Made by a program: the position numbers and the translations under genes | Shown here: positions 1 to 5,770 of the stretch, in pieces | Position numbering within the stretch: the stretch's first letter is position 1 | How the letters are laid out: every line of letters starts with the position of its first letter | Notes under the pieces: model-generated | What the model saw: the letters and a program-made list of their open reading frames with translations, nothing else | The model's database searches: none | Told to the model about the DNA's origin: nothing | Assembly: GCA_947446625.1 (NCBI GenBank) | Contig: CANFIE010000229.1 | Coordinates: forward strand, 1-6,588 | DNA from: Acetobacteraceae bacterium | GTDB taxonomy: Bacteria > Pseudomonadota > Alphaproteobacteria > Acetobacterales > Acetobacteraceae | Length of the DNA stretch: 6,588 nt | Reading direction: 5' to 3'

Positions 1-962
1 GGCGCCACGCTGGGCGCCATGGGCGCGGCGAAGGGAGTCGCCTGGGGCGCGCCGAACAGGCCGGGGGAAGCCGGTGCATAGGGCACGGGCGCCGGGGTAT
101 AGGCCGAGGGCGCCGGGGGCGCCGAGGCGGCAAAGGGGTTGCTGCCCACGCCGGCCGGGAACAGCGGGGCGGGCGCCGGCGGCTGGCTGGTGGGCAGGGT
201 GCCCATGCCGGTGTTCATCGGGCCGGGCGGCGGCGGCGAACTGCCAAACAACCGGCCGAAGAAGCCACGCGATTCGGGCTCGGGCTCGGGCAGGCGCATG
301 ACGCCCGGGGCCATGCTGGGCAGCATGCCCATGCCGGGCGCGGTCAGCGGCGCCAGGGGCTGCACCTGCGGCGGGCTGGCGGCGCCGTACATGGACGGCG
401 GCCCCGGCTGCGGCACCATGCGCACCGGCGCGGGGCGGCCACGGCGCAGAATTTCCTGGCCCACCGGGGTTTCGGCCAGCCCGGGCATGGAGTTGGGCGG
501 CGGCGCCGGCGGGTTCAGCGTGGGGGCCGAAACCGGGAAAATCGGCGTGCGCGCCTGGCTGGCCAGACGTTCCGCCGTGGCGGCACCCACCGTGCGATTC
601 GGCGGGAAGGCCTGGCCGGCCAGCACCGGGCCATTGGGGTTGGGAATGGCCACGCCGGCCAGCATGGGCACGGCCGGGGTTTGCTGCGGCGTCAGCGTCG
701 GCGCGCTGCCCATGCAGCGGAACACCAGCTGGTAATCCTCATTGGTGATTTGGGTGCGCAGCAACTGGGTTTGCCGGCCCATGGCGTTGCAGAAGGTGGT
801 GGCGTCGGCCAGGCCCTTTTCCGCCGCGCTGGCCAGGTTCCGGCTGGTTACCCGCATGCCATAGGTATCCGGCCCCATGGCAATGGTGCCGGTGGAGCCC
901 ACCTGGGTACACCCTGCCATGGCAGCCAGGCCTATCGCCAATGTAACCCGCTGCAGCCGCAT
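1..962 (-). CDS. Predicted lipoprotein with long Pro/Ala/Met-rich tail (C-terminus beyond window)
   Basis: An open frame runs from ATG at 962 to the left edge without a stop: 320 codons plus two bases, so the C-terminus is missing. The first 18 residues form a short basic n-region (MRLQR), a hydrophobic stretch and a lipobox-like MAGC ending at Cys18, so the mature protein is probably lipid-anchored, with membrane destination unknown. Residues about 28-86 look like a small folded domain with PDTYGM near its start, an Ala-rich helix, Cys58 in TTFCNAMG and Cys83 in FRCMG. This recalls short proteobacterial lipoproteins with a PDTY...C...FRC pattern, and the cysteines may pair. From about 87 on the chain is low-complexity Pro, Ala, Gly and Met, broken by a Phe-rich RGFFGRLFG near 232-240. 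AAGGG lies about 8 nt before the ATG. The frame stays open upstream (a GTG exists), but only 962 gives a clean signal peptide. Function unrecognised; a surface or envelope-spanning role is a guess. Confidence 0.78.
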   Translation of the reverse strand, partial: MRLQRVTLAIGLAAMAGCTQVGSTGTIAMGPDTYGMRVTSRNLASAAEKGLADATTFCNAMGRQTQLLRTQITNEDYQLVFRCMGSAPTLTPQQTPAVPMLAGVAIPNPNGPVLAGQAFPPNRTVGAATAERLASQARTPIFPVSAPTLNPPAPPPNSMPGLAETPVGQEILRRGRPAPVRMVPQPGPPSMYGAASPPQVQPLAPLTAPGMGMLPSMAPGVMRLPEPEPESRGFFGRLFGSSPPPPGPMNTGMGTLPTSQPPAPAPLFPAGVGSNPFAASAPPAPSAYTPAPVPYAPASPGLFGAPQATPFAAPMAPSVA

Positions 963-1146
963 GCCTCGAACCCTTAAAGTCCCACGTGCCACCCCAATAG
1001 AACATGCCTGCCCGGCACGCCATGTGGCAGCTGCGAAGGGGTGGTTTTCGGCCAAAACCGGCCCGGGAGCAAACCCTGAACGGCTCAGGGCGCCCCTTGG
1101 CTGGCTTAAGCCGGGTGTTCTTGCGGTTTTGTGAGCGATTCGGTGC
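963..1146. other. Intergenic gap between dehydrogenase and lipoprotein genes
   Basis: This gap separates two minus-strand genes and shows no convincing coding frame. It holds three inverted repeats: a possible terminator at 1071-1090, a GGTTTT/AAAACC hairpin at 1043-1059 (5-nt loop), and the short palindrome GGCTTAAGCC at 1103-1112. A promoter for the lipoprotein gene should lie between about 970 and 1070, but I could not find a clear -35/-10 pair. Confidence 0.5.
1071..1090 (-). terminator. Possible weak terminator after the dehydrogenase gene
   Basis: On the minus strand, about 57 nt after the dehydrogenase stop, CCCTGA pairs with TCAGGG (1085-1090 with 1074-1079) around a 5-nt loop, followed immediately by TTT. 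The stem is only 6 bp and the T run only three long, so termination would be weak. Its place between two co-directional genes fits a transcript end or partial read-through. Confidence 0.4.
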
Positions 1147-2217
1147 TCAGGCCGTGGCCACCCGCGCCGCCAGGGCCTTGCCCATGGCAGCCGTGCCCAG
1201 GGTGCCGCCCACGTCGCGGGTGCATTCCCGTGCCGAGATGACCTGCGCCACCGCCGATTCGATGGCACCCGAGGCCGCAGCAAAGGCATTGGCGCTGGCG
1301 CCGCCCTTTTCAGCATGCCAGCCCAGCAGCATGGCGGCGGAAAGCACCAGGCTGGCGGGGTTGGCCTTGTCCTGCCCGGCGATGTCGGGGGCCGAGCCGT
1401 GGCTGGCCTGGGCCATGCAGAACTTGTCTCCGGCGTTGATGGAGCCGCCGAGGCCGAGGCTGCCCGAGAGTTCCAGCGCCAGGTCCGAGAGGATGTCGCC
1501 GAACATGTTGGTGGTGACGATCACGTCATACTTCTGCGGCGCCCGCACCAGATGGGCGGCCATGGCGTCCACGATCACCTCGTCATAGGTGATGCCGGGG
1601 TGCTTGGCGGCCTCGGCCCGGCAGGAAGCCAGGAACAGGCCGTCTCCCTTGGTCAGCACATTGGCCTTATGGACGGCGGTAACATGCTTGCGGCGGCGGG
1701 CGGCCAGCTTGAAGGCGCTGACGGCAATGCGGTCGCAGCACAGCTTGGTGATGCGGCGCATGGAGACGCAGACATCGGCCGTGACCAGGATTTCGGCGTT
1801 GCCCTGTTCCATGTTGCGGTCGGCGTAGAAACCCTCGGTATTCTCGCGGGCAATCACCAGGTCGAATTCGGCCCCCGTCGGGCTTTTCAGGCCGGGATAG
1901 GTGCGGGCGGGGCGGATATTGCCGTACAGGTCCAGGCCCCGGCGGAAGAAGCCCGAAGGGTTGATGGCGCCACCGCCCTGGCCGGCATAGGCGTAGCTGT
2001 CCATCGGGCCCATCACCAGGCCGTCGGCAGCCTGCACCGCTTCCATCACGCCATCGGGGATGGTCTTGCCCTGGCTTTGCAGCGTGGCCACGCCAGCGGC
2101 CATCTCGCGCAGGTCCAGCTTCAGGCCAAAGCGCGCATCGGCGGCGCGCAGCACCTCAAGCGTGGCGGCGGTGATTTCGGGGCCGATGCCGTCGCCGGCC
2201 AGCACAACAAGGCGCAT
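1147..2217 (-). CDS. NAD-type isocitrate/isopropylmalate dehydrogenase family protein
   Basis: A 356-aa beta-decarboxylating dehydrogenase, the usual family length. These enzymes oxidise a 2-hydroxy diacid with NAD(P) and Mg2+/Mn2+ and then lose CO2, in the cytoplasm. The N-terminus has the family GDGIGPE. Substrate-site Arg are likely Arg92/93 (FFRRGLDLYGNIRP), Arg102 and Arg124 (ARENTEGFY). Catalytic Tyr131 and Lys184 (HKANVL) are present, as are metal ligands Asp217, Asp241 and Asp245 in the signature NMFGDILSD at 237-245. HGSAPDIAG with Asp278-Ile279 is the NAD-preferring version. The loop before the Arg pair is neither LeuB-like nor classical isocitrate dehydrogenase, so the substrate (tartrate, malate, isopropylmalate or another) is open. 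ATG 2217 is chosen because GDGIGPE follows at once and AAGGA lies 8 nt upstream; the frame continues further upstream, but that part would overlap the divergent receptor gene. A cluster of Cys150, Cys160 and Cys161 is unusual. Stop TGA at 1149-1147. Confidence 0.9.
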   Translation of the reverse strand: MRLVVLAGDGIGPEITAATLEVLRAADARFGLKLDLREMAAGVATLQSQGKTIPDGVMEAVQAADGLVMGPMDSYAYAGQGGGAINPSGFFRRGLDLYGNIRPARTYPGLKSPTGAEFDLVIARENTEGFYADRNMEQGNAEILVTADVCVSMRRITKLCCDRIAVSAFKLAARRRKHVTAVHKANVLTKGDGLFLASCRAEAAKHPGITYDEVIVDAMAAHLVRAPQKYDVIVTTNMFGDILSDLALELSGSLGLGGSINAGDKFCMAQASHGSAPDIAGQDKANPASLVLSAAMLLGWHAEKGGASANAFAAASGAIESAVAQVISARECTRDVGGTLGTAAMGKALAARVATA

Positions 2218-2287
2218 GGGAAGCTTCCTTTTCTGGTGCGGGGCGCTATAGGCCGGCGCAGGCTTGCTGGCCAGAAGGGGTAGAGAC
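2218..2287. promoter_or_regulatory. Divergent 70-bp intergenic region with GGAAGCTTCC palindrome
   Basis: The start codons of the dehydrogenase (minus) and receptor 1 (plus) are only 70 bp apart, so promoters or operators for both must overlap here or lie within coding sequence. AAGGGG at 2275-2280 serves the receptor with a 7-nt spacer; AAGGA at 2230-2226 serves the dehydrogenase. The perfect 10-bp palindrome GGAAGCTTCC at 2219-2228 covers the dehydrogenase ribosome-binding site. A TATA-like CTATAG sits near 2246, but no confident -35 partner is visible. Confidence 0.45.
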
Positions 2288-3259
2288 ATGCCGAGTTTCA
2301 CACGCCGCACCGCCTTGGCCCTGCCCGCCCTGCTGGGCCTGGGCAGCGCCCGCGCCCAGGAGGCCTGGCCCAACCGCTCGGTGGTGATGGTGGTGCCCTG
2401 GGCGGCCGGTGGCTCCAACGACCTGGTGGCCCGGCTGCTGGCGCCGCACCTGACCGAGAAATTCGGCCAGAGCTTCGTGGTGGAAAACCGCTCGGGCGGG
2501 GGTGGCGCCGTTGGCATGGGCAGCGTGGTGCGCGCCCGGCCCGATGGCCACACCCTGCTGGTGAGCAGCGCCAGCAACCATGTGTTCAACCAGTTTGTGA
2601 TCACCGACCAGGGCTACGACCCGCGCCAGGCGCTGGACGGCATTTGCATGCTGAACGATGTGCCGAACGCGCTGGCGGTTTCCAACCAGCTGGGCGTCAA
2701 CAACGTGCAGGAACTGGTGGCCAAGGCGCTGCGTGAGCCGGGCTTGGGCTTTGCTTCCTCGGGCGTGGGCAGCAGCAACCATCTGGCCGGAGAGCTGTTC
2801 CGACTGATGACCAAGACCGACCTGACCCATGTGCCCTATCGGGGCGGCGGGCCGGCCACGGCGGATCTCATCAGCGGTAATATCCCCATTGCCTTCCTCA
2901 ACCTGCCCACCCTGCTGCCGCCGGCCGAGGCCGGGCGGTTCAAGATCATCGGCGTGGGCAGCGCGGAGCGGGTGAGCGTGCGGCCGGAGATCCCGACCAT
3001 CGCCGAGCAGGGCGTGGCCGGGTATTCGGTGCGCAGCTGGACCGGGTTGTTCAGCCCGCATGGCATGGCGCGGGCGAATGTGGAGAAGCTGAGCGCCGCT
3101 TGCCGCGAGGCGCTGGCGCTGCCGGCGGTGAAGCGCCGGCTGGACGAGCTGGCCAGCGTGGCGATTTGGAGCAACCCGGCGGAGACCGATGGCTTCATCC
3201 GCGCCGAGTTCGACAAATGGGGGCCGATTGTGCAGGCCGCCGGGGTGCGGCGGGAATAG
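2288..3259 (+). CDS. Bug/TctC-family periplasmic solute receptor 1
   Basis: A 323-aa tripartite tricarboxylate transporter (TTT) receptor of the Bug family. Such proteins capture a small carboxylate or related ligand in the periplasm and pass it to TctA/TctB membrane subunits, which are not in this window. The signal peptide covers residues 1-23 (FTRRTALALPALLGLGSARA, likely cut after ARA); the twin arginines make Tat export possible, though Sec is as likely. Family motifs in order: VPWAAGGSNDLVAR (36-49), VVENRSGGGGAVG (64-76), SSGVGSSNHLAGELF (157-171), HVPYRGGGPATADLISG (181-197) and the PTIAEQGVAGYSVRSW block (236-251). Length is normal for the family. An in-frame TTG at 2264 exists, but ATG 2288 with AAGGGG 7 nt upstream gives the better signal peptide. 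It diverges from the dehydrogenase gene, a pairing that suggests the ligand may feed that enzyme. The ligand cannot be read from sequence. Confidence 0.92.
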   Translation: MPSFTRRTALALPALLGLGSARAQEAWPNRSVVMVVPWAAGGSNDLVARLLAPHLTEKFGQSFVVENRSGGGGAVGMGSVVRARPDGHTLLVSSASNHVFNQFVITDQGYDPRQALDGICMLNDVPNALAVSNQLGVNNVQELVAKALREPGLGFASSGVGSSNHLAGELFRLMTKTDLTHVPYRGGGPATADLISGNIPIAFLNLPTLLPPAEAGRFKIIGVGSAERVSVRPEIPTIAEQGVAGYSVRSWTGLFSPHGMARANVEKLSAACREALALPAVKRRLDELASVAIWSNPAETDGFIRAEFDKWGPIVQAAGVRRE

Positions 3260-3331
3260 CGTCTGATCGGCTGAGGCGGTAACGCCAGAAGCCGTGAATC
3301 AGCCGCTCGGATGCCTGATCGGCTGAGGTGG
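3260..3331. repeat. Convergent intergenic gap with direct repeat and nested hairpins
   Basis: Two 24-bp near-identical copies lie here at 3263-3286 and 3315-3338 (21 of 24 match by my alignment; both start CTGATCGGCTGAGG). The second runs over the stop codon of receptor 2. In copy 1, GGCG-GTAA-CGCC (3275-3286) forms a small hairpin with a GNRA-type loop. TCAGCCG at 3299-3305 can pair with CGGCTGA in either copy (3268-3274 or 3320-3326), giving two alternative folds. Neither strand has a T run. The structure may stop transcripts from both converging receptor genes, or be a short dispersed genomic repeat. Confidence 0.55.
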
Positions 3332-4306
3332 TTACTCCGGCTTGATGCCGGCCAGGGTGACGGCGCGCTTCATCTTGTCGAAGTCGGTCCGCAGGAAGGC
3401 GCCGTAGCCGGCAGGGGTGCAGAGCGGACCGCGGACAATCTCGGCGCCCTGGGTTTCCAGGCGGTCGTGGAAAATAGCCTCGGTGAGCGCGCCCTGCATG
3501 GCCGGCACCAGCTTGGCCAGGGCTTCGGGCGGCACCGGGGCGGTGGCGGAAAGCCCCATGAAGGTGACCATCTCGGCCTCGGGGAAGCCGGCTTCGACCA
3601 GGGTGGGCACATCCGGCGCCAGCCGGCTGCGGTGATTGTCGGTAATGGCCAGCGCCCGCACCTTGCCGTCGCGCATCATCGGCAGGCTGGTGGTGATCTG
3701 GTCGCACATGCTGTTGACGTTGCCGCCCAGCAGGTCGGCTATCATCGGGCCGCTGCCGCGATAGGGCACATGCGTGACCCCGGCGCCGGTGGCGGCGCTG
3801 AACAGCTCAATGGCCAAATGGTTGGAGGAGCCGGTGCCGGCCGAGCCCATGCTGGTGGCGCCGGGCCGCGCCTTGGACATGGTGACCAGTTCCTGGATGG
3901 TTTTGGCCGGGTGGTCGGCGCGCACCACGATCATCATGGGCACGGTCAGGCACAGCCCCAGCGGCGCCAGTTGGCGAAAGGGGTCGTAGGGCAGGTTGGC
4001 CTGCACATGCGGGTTGATGGTCAACGAGCCATTGGTGCTGAGCAGCATGGAATACCCATCGGGCCGGGCATGCGCCACGTCTCCGGCGCCCAGGCTGCCG
4101 CCGGCACCGCCACGGTTTTCCACCACCACGGTCTGCCCCAGGCGCGGGCCCATGTGCTGGGCCAGCAGGCGGCCGAGAATATCGGTGGTGCCGCCAGGCG
4201 GAAAGGGAATGACCATGCGCAGCGGGCGGTCTGGCCAGTTGGCCTGGGCCAAGGCGGGCATGGCAAGCAAAGCGGGCGCGGCCAGCAGGGTACGGCGCTT
4301 GAGCAT
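3332..4306 (-). CDS. Bug/TctC-family periplasmic solute receptor 2
   Basis: A 324-aa TTT receptor, paralogous to receptor 1 but well diverged, so probably with another ligand. The signal peptide is residues 1-20 (MLKRRTLLAAPALLAMPALA), cut before QANWPDRPL; a lysine precedes the twin arginines. Family motifs: VIPFPPGGTTDILGR (32-46), VVVENRGGAGGSLG (60-73), ARPDGYSMLLS (80-90), GSAGTGSSNHLAIELF (154-169), HVPYRGSGPMIADLLGG (179-195), and PDVPTLVEAGFPEAEM (231-246) in the second lobe. ATG 4306 is preferred over the in-frame ATG at 4363 because GGAGGA sits 6 nt upstream and the leader then begins exactly at the basic n-region. Stop TAA at 3334-3332. It stands alone, convergent with receptor 1 and divergent from the CoA-ester lyase. 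No TctA/TctB partner is seen, so it would rely on membrane subunits encoded elsewhere, as is common for this family. Confidence 0.92.
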   Translation of the reverse strand: MLKRRTLLAAPALLAMPALAQANWPDRPLRMVIPFPPGGTTDILGRLLAQHMGPRLGQTVVVENRGGAGGSLGAGDVAHARPDGYSMLLSTNGSLTINPHVQANLPYDPFRQLAPLGLCLTVPMMIVVRADHPAKTIQELVTMSKARPGATSMGSAGTGSSNHLAIELFSAATGAGVTHVPYRGSGPMIADLLGGNVNSMCDQITTSLPMMRDGKVRALAITDNHRSRLAPDVPTLVEAGFPEAEMVTFMGLSATAPVPPEALAKLVPAMQGALTEAIFHDRLETQGAEIVRGPLCTPAGYGAFLRTDFDKMKRAVTLAGIKPE

Positions 4307-4487
4307 GGCGGTTCCTCCGAGGTTCTTGCCGGCATTCTGCCCTGGCTTGCCGGCTGGCGTCACCTTTCTTGGCGCCTGGCTGGCCCAGCGGCGCTGAATC
4401 GGCCGCCCCAGTGAAAAAGCTGGGCCGGGGGCGCTTCAGTCAGCGGCGCCCCCGGTCTAGCGTGCCGGCAAAACAGGAACCCCGCGC
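4307..4487. promoter_or_regulatory. Divergent regulatory region between receptor 2 and the CoA-ester lyase
   Basis: This 181-bp gap separates two divergently transcribed genes and must hold both promoters. Ribosome-binding sites are clear: GGAGGA (minus strand, 4318-4313) for receptor 2 and AGGAA (4475-4479, 8-nt spacer) for the lyase. The middle carries two abutting hairpins (4407-4455). I could not find consensus -35/-10 hexamers, as expected in DNA this GC-rich. A regulator-binding role for the region is plausible but unproved. Confidence 0.55.
4407..4455 (+). promoter_or_regulatory. Two abutting hairpins in the lyase leader
   Basis: Hairpin A pairs CCCAG (4407-4411) with CTGGG (4420-4424) around the A-rich loop TGAAAAAG. 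Hairpin B starts at the next base: CCGGGGGCGC (4425-4434) pairs perfectly with GCGCCCCCGG (4446-4455) over 10 bp with an 11-nt loop. No T run follows. The pair ends 19 nt before the lyase ribosome-binding site. If transcribed it would form a very stable 5'-leader structure; if not, the inverted repeat could be an operator. Confidence 0.5.
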
Positions 4488-5354
4488 ATGACCCGTACCC
4501 TGCCGAATTGGCGCTCGCTGCTCTACGTGCCGACCAACCGCGAAAGCTTTGTGGCCAAGGCGCATACCCGTGGCGCCGATGCCATCATCCTGGACCTGGA
4601 GGACGCCATTGCCCCAGGCGAGAAGGCCGCCGCCCGCGCCCTGCTGGGCAGCGCCGTGCCGCGGGTGCGCCAAGGTGGCGCCGATGTGGTGGTGCGGGTG
4701 AACCGGGCGCTGCGCCTGGCGGTGCCGGACATTGATGCCGCCGTAGCCGCCGGGGCCGATGGGTTGATCCTCACCAAGCTGATGGGCGCCGACCATGTGC
4801 GGCTGCTGGACGAGCACATCACCGAGGCCGAGCTTGCCACCGGCCGGCCGCTGGGCAGCGTGAAGGTGATTGGCCTGGTGGAAACCGCCGAGGCGATTCC
4901 GCACATGGATGCCATTTGCCGGGCCAGTGCGCGCATGGTGGCGCTGGGCGTGGGCGGTGAGGATTTAGCCACCGATCTGGGCGCCGAGGCGACGCCGGAT
5001 GCGCTGGATTTGCCGAAGCGGCTGGGGATCATCGCGGCACGCGGGGCGGGGATTCTGCCCACCGGCTTCATCGGCACCGTGGCCGATATTACCGACCTGG
5101 AAGGCTATCGGCGCATTCTGCGGCGCAGCAAGGCGCTGGGCTATGCCTGCGCTTCCTGCGTGCATCCCAGCCAGGTGGCCATCATCAATGAGGAATATGG
5201 CGAAGCGCCGGAAGCCGTGGCGCGGGCCCGCCGCATGGTGGCGGCGTTTGACGAAGCCATTGCGCGCGGCGTTGGCGCGGTGAGCTTCGAGGGGCAGATG
5301 ATTGACGAGCCGGTGGTGGAACGCGCCCGGCGGGTGTTGCTGCGGGCGCGCTGA
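4488..5354 (+). CDS. CitE-like CoA-ester lyase (HpcH/HpaI aldolase family)
   Basis: A 288-aa TIM-barrel lyase of the citrate-lyase-beta/malyl-CoA-lyase group, which splits or forms 3-hydroxyacyl-CoA esters (citryl-, malyl-, methylmalyl- or citramalyl-CoA) by a Mg2+-dependent retro-Claisen reaction in the cytoplasm. Visible family blocks: RSLLYVPTNRESFVAKA (9-25), GADAIILDLEDAIAPGEK (29-46), VVVRVN (67-72), ILTKLMGADHV (94-104), GLVETAEAI (129-137) with likely metal ligand Glu132, GGEDLATDLG (156-165) with likely ligand Asp159, CVHPSQVAIIN (224-234) at the CoA end, and GQMIDEPVVERA near the C-terminus. Length fits stand-alone lyases. No citrate lyase alpha or acyl-carrier subunit (CitF/CitD) is nearby, so it is unlikely to be part of the citrate lyase complex. 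ATG 4488 has AGGAA 8 nt upstream. Stop TGA at 5352-5354. The exact substrate is not determined. Confidence 0.9.
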   Translation: MTRTLPNWRSLLYVPTNRESFVAKAHTRGADAIILDLEDAIAPGEKAAARALLGSAVPRVRQGGADVVVRVNRALRLAVPDIDAAVAAGADGLILTKLMGADHVRLLDEHITEAELATGRPLGSVKVIGLVETAEAIPHMDAICRASARMVALGVGGEDLATDLGAEATPDALDLPKRLGIIAARGAGILPTGFIGTVADITDLEGYRRILRRSKALGYACASCVHPSQVAIINEEYGEAPEAVARARRMVAAFDEAIARGVGAVSFEGQMIDEPVVERARRVLLRAR

Positions 5355-5357
5355 GGC

Positions 5358-5390
5358 GCAGCATGGCCGGGATAAGCCCGGCCATGCCGC
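5358..5390. terminator. Bidirectional hairpin terminator between lyase and cupin genes
   Basis: GCATGGCCGGG (5361-5371) pairs perfectly with CCCGGCCATGC (5377-5387): 11 bp around the 5-nt loop ATAAG. Past one A/C mismatch, two more pairs extend the stem (5358-5359 with 5389-5390). It fills the 41-bp gap between the stops of two convergent genes, just where a shared terminator belongs. No T run follows on either strand, so it may block read-through by structure or protect 3' ends. Confidence 0.75.
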
Positions 5391-5395
5391 TGGTC

Positions 5396-5761
5396 TCAGA
5401 CGCCGAAGCCGCTGCCGGCCTTGCGGTATTCGTCACGCGGCGGCGCGAAGATATCCAGCACCACGCAGCCTTCCGGGCCGCCGCGCATGCCATGCACGGC
5501 ATTGCCCGGGGTGCGCCAGAAATCGCCCTTCTTCACCTGGGTCTCCACACCGTCATCAATGCGCACGGCGGTGCCTTCCAGCAGCACGCCCCATTGCTCC
5601 TGCGGGTGGGAATGGATGCTGCCCATGGCGTTGGGGCCAATGGTGACCACCGAGAGCATGGCCTGTTCCCCCGGAAAGACGCGGGTGTTCAGCCCCGGCG
5701 CCAATTCGCGGGCAATGCCCTGGGTGACGTCATGCAGGTTGAAGTATTCGGGCTTGGACAT
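5396..5761 (-). CDS. Single-domain cupin protein
   Basis: A 121-aa small beta-barrel cupin, about the minimum length for one domain. Motif 1 reads GSIHSHPQEQWGVLLEG (47-63) with candidate metal ligands His50, His52 and Glu55 or Gln56. Motif 2 reads GDFWRTPGNAVHG (79-91) and supplies His90. A complete ligand set suggests a bound divalent metal, and the fold could serve an enzyme (dioxygenase, isomerase, decarboxylase) or a binding protein; sequence does not decide. No DNA-binding domain and no signal peptide are present, so it is cytoplasmic. ATG 5761 is supported by AGGAA with a 6-nt spacer. That ribosome-binding site overlaps the TAG stop of the upstream hydantoinase-A gene and only 9 bp separate the two frames, so translation is probably coupled and the cupin likely works in the same pathway. 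Stop TGA at 5398-5396. Confidence 0.88.
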   Translation of the reverse strand: MSKPEYFNLHDVTQGIARELAPGLNTRVFPGEQAMLSVVTIGPNAMGSIHSHPQEQWGVLLEGTAVRIDDGVETQVKKGDFWRTPGNAVHGMRGGPEGCVVLDIFAPPRDEYRKAGSGFGV

Positions 5762-5770
5762 GGGCGGTTC

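Noticed and set aside
139..735. Long plus-strand frame of about 198 codons in the first kilobase
   Set aside because: It lies opposite the lipoprotein frame, has Gly/Ala/Arg-rich composition typical of a complement frame in GC-rich DNA, and shows no family motif. The minus strand has a clear signal peptide and lipobox.
739..1023. Minus-strand frame of 94 codons starting at 1023
   Set aside because: It is a shifted frame over the lipoprotein start and lacks recognisable motifs; the frame from ATG 962 carries the lipobox.
1315..2283. Plus-strand frame of 322 codons opposite the dehydrogenase
   Set aside because: The minus strand encodes complete dehydrogenase motifs there; the plus frame is rich in Gly, His, Gln and Ala with no family features.
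2218..2287. Consensus sigma-70 promoter pair in the divergent gap
   Set aside because: CTATAG near 2246 resembles a -10 box, but no -35 hexamer at 16-18 bp is visible on either strand.
2218..2604. N-terminal extension of the dehydrogenase frame to 2604
   Set aside because: It would overlap the divergent receptor gene and its signal peptide; enzymes of this family begin just before GDGIGPE, matching ATG 2217.
4307..4363. Upstream ATG at 4363 for receptor 2
   Set aside because: It would add 19 residues before the basic n-region of the signal peptide, and the strong GGAGGA would then lie inside the gene rather than before the start.
3311..4414. Plus-strand frame of 367 codons opposite receptor 2
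   Set aside because: Although longer than the real gene, it is Gly/His/Gln-rich without motifs, while the minus strand has a signal peptide, all Bug-family blocks and a strong ribosome-binding site.
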